Origin: Alphaproteobacteria bacterium
GTDB lineage: Bacteria; Pseudomonadota; Alphaproteobacteria; Thalassobaculales; Thalassobaculaceae
Length of the DNA: 6,106 nt
Direction: 5' to 3'
NCBI GenBank assembly: GCA_028822575.1
Contig: JAPKDN010000204.1
Span: forward strand, 1-6,106
The position numbers and the translations under genes are program-made. How positions within the stretch are numbered: the first letter of the stretch is position 1; every line of letters begins with the position of its first letter. The notes under the pieces were generated by a model that saw nothing but the letters and a program-made list of their open reading frames with translations, searched no databases and had not been told where the DNA came from. Of the stretch, positions 1 to 5,104 are shown piece after piece.

Positions 1-279
1 CACAGACCCAACCCTACATTGGGGACCATCGAAAAAGAGCCGTTTTACGCCATGCCATTCAAGGCCAGCTTCCTGGGCACCAAGGGCGGACCGAGGACCA
101 ACGAACGTGGCCAGGTCCTGAACCACAAGGGCGAGGCGGTCGAAGGCCTTTACGCCGCGGGCAATGTCATGGCGAATGCCTTCGGCTCCAAGGGGGTGGG
201 CGCAGGCACGACGTTAGGGCCCTGTCTGACGTGGGGTTACATCGCGGCGCTGAGCGCGCTCGGCGTCGAGACGCGCTGA
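1..279 (+). CDS. FAD-dependent oxidoreductase, fumarate reductase/KstD-like (C-terminal fragment)
   Basis: The reading frame is open from the first base and stops with TGA at 277-279, so only the last 92 residues of the protein are present and the real start lies upstream. Visible motifs are PFYAMPF, the LGTKGGPRTN segment, a Gly-rich stretch GLYAAGNVMANAFG and a closing GPCLTWGYIAA. This order is typical of the C-terminal end of FAD_binding_2 flavoproteins (soluble fumarate reductase, 3-ketosteroid dehydrogenase, tricarballylate dehydrogenase types). In these proteins the GLYAAGN region contacts FAD and the last helix completes the FAD domain. Members catalyse redox reactions at carbon-carbon bonds next to carbonyl or carboxylate groups. 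The substrate cannot be read from this fragment. The amidase start is 52 bases downstream on the same strand, so the two are probably co-transcribed. The family call is firm; the specific enzyme is unknown. Confidence 0.88.
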   Translation, partial: HRPNPTLGTIEKEPFYAMPFKASFLGTKGGPRTNERGQVLNHKGEAVEGLYAAGNVMANAFGSKGVGAGTTLGPCLTWGYIAALSALGVETR

Positions 280-317
280 CGACACGTGAGCCAGCCACAT
301 CGCCAACCCTAACTTGC

Positions 318-321
318 AAGG
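318..321 (+). promoter_or_regulatory. Ribosome binding site deciding the amidase start
   Basis: AAGG lies 10 bases before the ATG at 332. It supports that ATG over the in-frame TTG at 314, which has no purine-rich sequence in front of it, and over the ATG at 327, which is out of frame and stops after two codons. Confidence 0.5.
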
Positions 322-331
322 TAAACATGGA

Positions 332-1621
332 ATGACCACTGACGCCGAACCCCACGCGTTGACCGCGACCGAGGCGCTTCGGCGAATTGAAGCCGGCTCG
401 CTCTCGGCGGTGGAGTGGGTCGTGTCCTGCCATGAGCGTATCCAACAACGCGAGCCGGAGATCCGAGCTTGGGCAAGCCTGGATCAGCGCGTGGTTGAGG
501 ATGTCACCGCGCGTACGCGACGTGGCGAAGGACCGTTCATCCCCGTCGGCGCGAAGGACATCATCGATGTTCGCGGTCTGCCGACGGGGATGGGTACGGC
601 TTTCCATGACGCAGCCCCGGTCGCCCGAGAAGGTGGGTCGGTTTCGATCATGCGGGAAGCTGGCTGCGTGTTCATGGGTAAGACCGTGACGACGGAGCTC
701 GGGCACCGACACCCAGGCCCGACCCGGAACCCCTGGAACATCCGGCACACGCCAGGCGGCTCGTCCTCGGGGTCGGCGGCGGCGGTCGCTGATCTGATGG
801 TGCCGTTGTGTCTGGGGACACAGACCTCCGGCTCGGTGATCCGTCCGGCGGCCTATTGCGGGGTTATCGGGTACAAGCCCACATACAACGATTTCGACAA
901 AACCGGCGTGCTCGCCAATGCGCCGTCCATGGACACGCTCGGTATTCTAGCCCGATCGATTGACGATGTCGGGTTGCTGCGTCGGATCTTGTTGGAAGAG
1001 CCAGAGGGAGAAATCCTCAGTGTCGCGCTCTCGGGTCTTACTTTCGGGGTCACACACGCGCGCGTTTGGGAAACGGCCACGCCCGAGGTCTTGGACCTGA
1101 CCAAGAATTTCATGGGGGTGCTCGCTTCCAACGGAGCCCGGCTGGTCGATGTCCACCTCGACACGGAAGTCTCCCGCCTATTGAAACTGCACCGGTTGAT
1201 CAGCGGCTATGAGTTTCGGCGGAGCATCGCGTTCGAACGGCTCCATCATCTAGGCGAATTAAGCGCTGTTTTGCGAGAGGGTAGGCTCGCCGACGGCCAT
1301 CTGGTGAATGTCCGAGAATACCAGAACGCGATCCTGGAAGTGGCAGACCTCCGGCTACGTCTCGCCAAGACTTTCGCGGACGTGGACATATTGGTCTGTC
1401 CCAGCGCCGCCGGACCGGCGCTTGCCACGCTTGAGACTACCGGCGACGCGGCGTTTAATTCCGCCTGGTCCCTGGCCGGCAATCCGGCCATCACGTTGCC
1501 CTTGTTCAAGGCGTCACAGTCGGGGCTTCCCATCGGTTGCCAATTCATCGCCGGGACTGGCAATGACGATGCATTGTTGGCCGCGTCAAAAACGATCATG
1601 AACACCTTCGCTCCAGGCTGA
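332..1621 (+). CDS. Amidase-signature family hydrolase
   Basis: This is a 429-residue enzyme, near the usual length of small amidase-signature proteins, expected to hydrolyse a carboxamide to an acid and ammonia in the cytoplasm; no signal peptide is seen. The catalytic triad is visible: Lys75 in PVGAKDIID, the cis-Ser Ser144 in TPGGSSSGSAAAVA and the nucleophile Ser168 in LGTQTSGSVIRPA. The Lys-to-Ser spacing of 93 and cis-Ser-to-Ser spacing of 24 equal those known for malonamidase E2 (Lys62, Ser131, Ser155). The following CGVIGYKPT is also a family hallmark. The C-terminal part (PAITLPLF, then LPIGCQFIA) is intact, so the gene appears functional. GatA is less likely because the protein is short and no gatB or gatC is adjacent. 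The ATG at 332 was chosen over TTG at 314. The gene lies 52 bases after the flavoprotein gene, suggesting a shared transcript. The amide substrate is unknown. Confidence 0.93.
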   Translation: MTTDAEPHALTATEALRRIEAGSLSAVEWVVSCHERIQQREPEIRAWASLDQRVVEDVTARTRRGEGPFIPVGAKDIIDVRGLPTGMGTAFHDAAPVAREGGSVSIMREAGCVFMGKTVTTELGHRHPGPTRNPWNIRHTPGGSSSGSAAAVADLMVPLCLGTQTSGSVIRPAAYCGVIGYKPTYNDFDKTGVLANAPSMDTLGILARSIDDVGLLRRILLEEPEGEILSVALSGLTFGVTHARVWETATPEVLDLTKNFMGVLASNGARLVDVHLDTEVSRLLKLHRLISGYEFRRSIAFERLHHLGELSAVLREGRLADGHLVNVREYQNAILEVADLRLRLAKTFADVDILVCPSAAGPALATLETTGDAAFNSAWSLAGNPAITLPLFKASQSGLPIGCQFIAGTGNDDALLAASKTIMNTFAPG

Positions 1622-1622
1622 T

Positions 1623-1658
1623 GGCCACTATTAGCCGCTGAAGCTGGCCGGTGTTTTT
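1623..1658 (+). terminator. Possible weak terminator after the amidase gene
   Basis: GGCCA (1623-1627) can pair with TGGCC (1645-1649) and is followed within a few bases by five T residues (1654-1658). The stem is only 5 bp with a long loop, so a rho-independent terminator is possible but weak. It would separate the flavoprotein-amidase transcript from the transporter genes. Confidence 0.25.
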
Positions 1659-1704
1659 GACTTGTCCGCGTGACACTCCCGCCGAGAGCGCGGCACGACG
1701 AGGT

Positions 1705-1725
1705 ATCCGTTTACAATATTTAAGT
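1705..1725 (+). promoter_or_regulatory. Possible promoter region for the TRAP transporter genes
   Basis: The 178-base gap before dctP contains an AT-rich patch with TACAAT (1712-1717), close to a sigma-70 -10 box. No good -35 hexamer sits 16-18 bases upstream. A TTGACT at 1657-1662 is too far away to serve. If this is the promoter, it probably depends on an activator. No clear operator palindrome was found in the gap. Confidence 0.25.
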
Positions 1726-1799
1726 GTTTGCTACCTTGCTGCTCTGAACTGACGCATTCTTTAGAACTTCAGCCTTCAAATCACTCTTAGGGAGTTAAA

Positions 1800-2951
1800 A
1801 TGTCTCGGATTCGAACTTTTACGGCCGCTGCGATTGCGGCTGGTGCCCTGATCACGTCCATCGGCGTCGCGAGCGCGGTGGAACCCGTTAAACTGCGTTG
1901 GGCATCCGACCACACAGGCCCGCCGCATCCCGCCGGCATCGCCGAAGTCTATTTCGCCGAACAGGTCGAAAAGAGGATTCCCGGCAGCAAGGTACAGATT
2001 TATTGGGCTAAGTCGCTTTACACCATCCCACAGGGCGTCAAGGCCCTGACCCAGGGTAACCTGGAAATGATCACCGGCCAGTTCGGCAAGACCTCCAGCA
2101 TCGAGCCATTGGCGAACGTGCTTCTTGGTGCCGGCAAACTGTCCACGGTCGGTGCAATCGATGGTATCGACTCGACCAAGACCTTCTCGGAATTGGTGGC
2201 TCATTTTGACAAGGCACATGACATCACCATTTTTGGCGCCGGCCACCTCAGCATGTATATGGGCGCGGGCGCGGTGAAGAGCCGCTTGATCGGCCCCGCC
2301 GACTTCGCCGGCAAGAAGATGCGTTCCATGGGCCCGGCCGAGAACGCCTTGCTCAGCGCGCTTGGCGCCAACCCACAAGCCATGGCCTTCGGCGACGTTC
2401 CGCCCGCCCTGCAAACTGGTGTTATCGACGGCCTGCTCACCTCGCTGGGTGGTTTCAACGCCACGAAGGAACAAGCCCCCTATTTCACGGTCGCCGGGCT
2501 TAACGGCATCGTCGGCGACTACTACTGGTTCGGTACCTCTAACCGTTGGTGGAGCAAGCTTTCCCAGGAACAACGCGATATCCTGACCGATATCATCAAG
2601 AACGACTTCATGCCGTTCCAGCGCGTCATCAACTACTGCAATGACAAGCGGACACTCAACAAGTTCATCACCACGGACAAGAGCGCGCCTGGCATCTATG
2701 TCATGACCCCGGCGGAATCGGCCGTCATCAAGAAGGCCGAAAATGGCGCCACTAATGCTTGGATCAAGACCAAGGTGAATGACACGGGCGACCGGTTGGT
2801 CGACCAGTTCACGGCGGAAGCCGAGGCCTTGGTGAAAGCCAATCCTCCAGGATCCCACGCTCTTGAAAAGACCGACTGCTCGAAATACGAAAAGTATTTC
2901 ACCCGCTACACCAAGGGCGCCGATCTTTATAAGGCGAAAAGCCGGAAATAA
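1800..2951 (+). CDS. dctP: TRAP transporter substrate-binding protein (DctP family)
   Basis: This is the periplasmic solute receptor of a TRAP transporter: it captures the substrate and delivers it to the DctQM membrane complex. The 383-residue precursor starts with a basic stretch (MSRIRT), a hydrophobic core and the signal-peptidase I site ASA|VEP after residue 26. The mature protein opens with KLRWASDH, typical of the family. The hallmark block runs from about residue 165 to 212: GPADFAGKKMRSMG, LGANPQAMAFGDV, PPALQTGVIDG. Arg175 in KKMRSMG aligns with the conserved arginine that binds the substrate carboxylate, so an organic-acid ligand is expected. The protein is longer than many DctP proteins (about 330 residues), mainly at the C terminus. 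The mature part has only two cysteines, Cys280 and Cys360. The start is supported by AGGGAG at 1789-1794, five bases before the ATG. The dctQ gene follows after a hairpin. The specific ligand cannot be predicted. Confidence 0.94.
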   Translation: MSRIRTFTAAAIAAGALITSIGVASAVEPVKLRWASDHTGPPHPAGIAEVYFAEQVEKRIPGSKVQIYWAKSLYTIPQGVKALTQGNLEMITGQFGKTSSIEPLANVLLGAGKLSTVGAIDGIDSTKTFSELVAHFDKAHDITIFGAGHLSMYMGAGAVKSRLIGPADFAGKKMRSMGPAENALLSALGANPQAMAFGDVPPALQTGVIDGLLTSLGGFNATKEQAPYFTVAGLNGIVGDYYWFGTSNRWWSKLSQEQRDILTDIIKNDFMPFQRVINYCNDKRTLNKFITTDKSAPGIYVMTPAESAVIKKAENGATNAWIKTKVNDTGDRLVDQFTAEAEALVKANPPGSHALEKTDCSKYEKYFTRYTKGADLYKAKSRK

Positions 2952-2975
2952 CGCTTACCTCGGCTAGAGACGTCG

Positions 2976-3005
2976 AGGAGCCGCCACCTTGGTGGCGGCT
3001 CCTTT
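2976..3005 (+). terminator. Strong hairpin between dctP and dctQ (attenuator or mRNA-stabilising stem)
   Basis: AGGAGCCGCCACC (2976-2988) is a perfect inverted match to GGTGGCGGCTCCT (2991-3003). It forms a 13-bp GC-rich stem, in practice 12 bp with a CTTG tetraloop. Only three T residues (3003-3005) follow, so complete rho-independent termination is uncertain. Its place just after dctP and before the membrane-subunit genes fits partial termination or protection of the dctP mRNA 3' end, giving more binding protein than membrane protein. Confidence 0.75.
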
Positions 3006-3034
3006 CGCCTCGTCTGACCGAAACATCCGCTGAT

Positions 3035-3038
3035 AGGG
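3035..3038 (+). promoter_or_regulatory. Ribosome binding site deciding the dctQ start
   Basis: AGGG is seven bases before the ATG at 3046 but only one base before the in-frame ATG at 3040. Normal spacing therefore favours 3046, which shortens DctQ by two residues (removing Met-Asp). Confidence 0.5.
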
Positions 3039-3045
3039 CATGGAC

Positions 3046-3597
3046 ATGGACGGTTTCCTCGCGATTTCGCACCGTGTGAAAGAAGCAATCTATTCGACAC
3101 TTGGCGGGGTCTCGTCGATCTTGCTTATGATTCTTACCTTATTCGCGATGCTCGAAATTATTCGCCGCTACATATTCGGCGTCGTGTTCGAATGGGGGCA
3201 GGATGGCATCATCGTCGGCATGGTCTCGGCGGTCGCGTTATATTTCGCCGTAACCCAGGTGCGACGCGGCCATCTCGTGATGAGCGCGATTATCCAATTG
3301 CTTCACGCGCGCGGCTATTACAAGACTGTGGGGGTAACCAAGATCGCCGTATCCTCGTTCATAGCGCTGTTTTGCGGCGCCGTCGGCATCACCGGTTGGT
3401 CTACCCTCGCCTATGCGTGGAACCGTGATTTGACCACCTACAGCCTGCTGATCCCGCTTTGGCCGTTTTATTTAATTTTGATGTCCGGGTTCCTACTGAT
3501 GGGCTTTGTCGCGTTGTTGCAGACCGTCGAGGACATCATCAGTTTCGCCCGCGAGGAATACCTCGACGCCAAAATGGAAATGACGACAGACGTTTAA
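3046..3597 (+). CDS. dctQ: TRAP transporter small membrane subunit (DctQ family)
   Basis: This small inner-membrane subunit pairs with DctM to form the TRAP translocation complex and helps dock the binding protein. The 183-residue protein has four hydrophobic segments at about residues 20-41, 54-74, 98-120 and 136-158 (numbered from the ATG at 3046), the standard DctQ topology. Family signatures are visible: the RRYIFG segment at the end of helix 1, FEWGQD before helix 2, and VRRGHLVMSAI after helix 2, like the usual R-x-G-x-H pattern. Length is normal for the family. The ATG at 3040 is an alternative start two codons upstream, but the AGGG at 3035-3038 fits 3046 better. It follows dctP by about 90 bases, including the hairpin, and precedes dctM by 36 bases, so the three genes form one operon. 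Confidence 0.92.
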   Translation: MDGFLAISHRVKEAIYSTLGGVSSILLMILTLFAMLEIIRRYIFGVVFEWGQDGIIVGMVSAVALYFAVTQVRRGHLVMSAIIQLLHARGYYKTVGVTKIAVSSFIALFCGAVGITGWSTLAYAWNRDLTTYSLLIPLWPFYLILMSGFLLMGFVALLQTVEDIISFAREEYLDAKMEMTTDV

Positions 3598-3633
3598 GGC
3601 TTCGTTGAGCGAGTATTTTTTGGGAACCGTTGC

Positions 3634-4917
3634 ATGGTCGGGTTAGCGCTTACACTTTTTGGGCTGCTTATGGTGGGGGTGCCGATTGGCATGTCGCTCG
3701 CTGGCTCCACCGCTGCTTTGGTCCTTTTTGACGATTTCCTGTCCTTTAGCACGCTGTTCGAGGCATTTTTCATCTTCATCAGCAAATACACGCTGATTGC
3801 CATCCCGTTCTTCATCTATGCCGGTTTCCTGATGGAAAAGACCGGTCTGGTGCGCGGGCTTTTCAATTTTGCCGATGCCTTGATCGGCTGGGTGCCTGGC
3901 GGTTTCGCCTATGCCACCTTGATCGCGGCGGTGCTGTTCGGCGCGATCTCTGGCTCTTCCACCGCCATGGCTGCGGCGATGAGCGTTATCGCCTATCCAG
4001 AAATGATCAAGCGCGGCTATCCAAAATGGATGGCAGCCGGCGTGATCGCGTCGGCGGGTGGGATCGCGCTGTTGATCCCACCCAGCATTACGCTGATCCT
4101 ATTCGGCGTGATCACCGAGATTTCCATCGTCGAGTTGTTCTTTGCCGGCGTGGTGCCGGGCATCATGCTAGCCATCAGTGACGCGGTGATCATCGTTTGC
4201 GTGTCAGTTTTCATCGTCAAGCTGCCGGCCGGCACTTTTGATCCCAGGCGGTGGTGGACGACCCTTCTGGAGGCTTTGCCGGCGCTCTTGATGCCGGTGC
4301 TGGTCCTGGGCGGGCTCTATGGCGGTCTTTTTACGCCGACCGAGGCCGGCGCGGCGGCGGCCTGTTATGCCCTCGCCTATGGCGTGATCTTCAAGGGTCG
4401 GCCATTCCTGACGGAACTGATGGGCGTCACGCGTCGTACCATGAACCTGACCGGGATCGTGTTCTTCCTTCTCGGCTGTGTTGGTATCTTCCAGTTCTAC
4501 CTCGCCAACATGGGTTGGCCCCAGGAGATCGCGGCCTGGGCCGGCGGGCTCGGCCTGTCTAAAATGGCGTTCCTGTTCGCCCTCATGGCCAGCTTACTGG
4601 TGCTTTCCATGTGGTTAACGGGTGTCGCGATCCTGGTGCTGACCGTGCCGATCTATTTTCCGGTCGCGCTGTCGTTGGGCGTCGATCCGATCCATCTCGG
4701 CATTTTGACGGCGCTTTGCATCGAGATCGGTAGCGTCATCCCACCGGTCGGCCTCAATCTATTCGCCGTTAGCGGTGTCACCGGACTGCCGGTCACCCAA
4801 GTGATCAAGGGTTCCTTCCCGTTTTGCATATCCGACACGGTGGTGCTGATCATCGTGTTGTTGTTTCCTATGCTGGCGCTTTGGTTGCCGGCTCAGTTGA
4901 TCACCTCGCACTTCTAG
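3634..4917 (+). CDS. dctM: TRAP transporter large membrane subunit (DctM family)
   Basis: This is the transport subunit of the TRAP complex, which moves the substrate across the inner membrane, normally driven by a sodium gradient. The 427-residue protein is of usual length and almost wholly hydrophobic, with about a dozen membrane segments. Hallmarks in order are GVPIGMSLAG (15-24), IPFFIYAGFLME (57-68), GAISGSSTAMAAAM (103-116), ALLIPPSITLILFG (145-158), TPTEAGA (234-240) and IPPVGLNLFAVSG (369-381). The start ATG is preceded by GGGAA at 3622-3626 with good spacing. One oddity is the stretch SMWLTGVAILVLTVPI (325-340): most relatives have an aspartate where Thr329 stands here. The frame is intact throughout, so the gene appears functional. 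It ends 187 bases before the thiamine-diphosphate enzyme gene, and I saw no convincing terminator or promoter in that gap. Confidence 0.95.
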   Translation: MVGLALTLFGLLMVGVPIGMSLAGSTAALVLFDDFLSFSTLFEAFFIFISKYTLIAIPFFIYAGFLMEKTGLVRGLFNFADALIGWVPGGFAYATLIAAVLFGAISGSSTAMAAAMSVIAYPEMIKRGYPKWMAAGVIASAGGIALLIPPSITLILFGVITEISIVELFFAGVVPGIMLAISDAVIIVCVSVFIVKLPAGTFDPRRWWTTLLEALPALLMPVLVLGGLYGGLFTPTEAGAAAACYALAYGVIFKGRPFLTELMGVTRRTMNLTGIVFFLLGCVGIFQFYLANMGWPQEIAAWAGGLGLSKMAFLFALMASLLVLSMWLTGVAILVLTVPIYFPVALSLGVDPIHLGILTALCIEIGSVIPPVGLNLFAVSGVTGLPVTQVIKGSFPFCISDTVVLIIVLLFPMLALWLPAQLITSHF

Positions 4918-5104
4918 GGCGGATAATTAAGCAGCGGGCCCCGGCGTGGCTTGGCGTTCATGGTGACTGGCATCCAGCCCATCATCATCTGAATGGTTGG
5001 TTTGCGTGGATCACACGGGCTTGCCCCTCTAGCGCGCGATGCTTAGCGTATCTACAAGAGTAAAAATCGAGATCAGTTTCAACGTATTATTGGGGAGCCA
5101 CGAT

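Noticed and set aside
314..331. TTG start giving a six-residue longer amidase
   Set aside because: No Shine-Dalgarno sequence precedes it, while AAGG sits at a usable distance before the ATG at 332.
167..748. Open frame on the - strand (193 codons) across the flavoprotein end and amidase start
   Set aside because: It spans two well-supported + strand genes and their gap, is rich in Arg and Pro as shadow frames are, and has no motif.
1666..1693. CCGCG ... CGCGG inverted repeat upstream of dctP as an operator
   Set aside because: The arms are only 5 bp, 18 bases apart and pure GC, which is expected by chance in this composition.
1776..2858. Long open frame on the - strand (360 codons) opposite dctP
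   Set aside because: It mirrors dctP, has no recognisable domain, and is explained by the GC-rich third positions of the real gene. The + strand frame has a signal peptide, a ribosome binding site and full DctP motifs.
4824..5063. Small + strand frame covering the dctM end and the gap before the thiamine-diphosphate enzyme gene
   Set aside because: It starts inside dctM in another frame, lacks a ribosome binding site and has no recognisable motif.
4918..5104. Search for a promoter, terminator or small RNA in the gap after dctM
   Set aside because: Only short self-complementary bits (GGGCCC; CTGG-CAT-CCAG) and no properly spaced -35/-10 pair were seen, so nothing can be supported.
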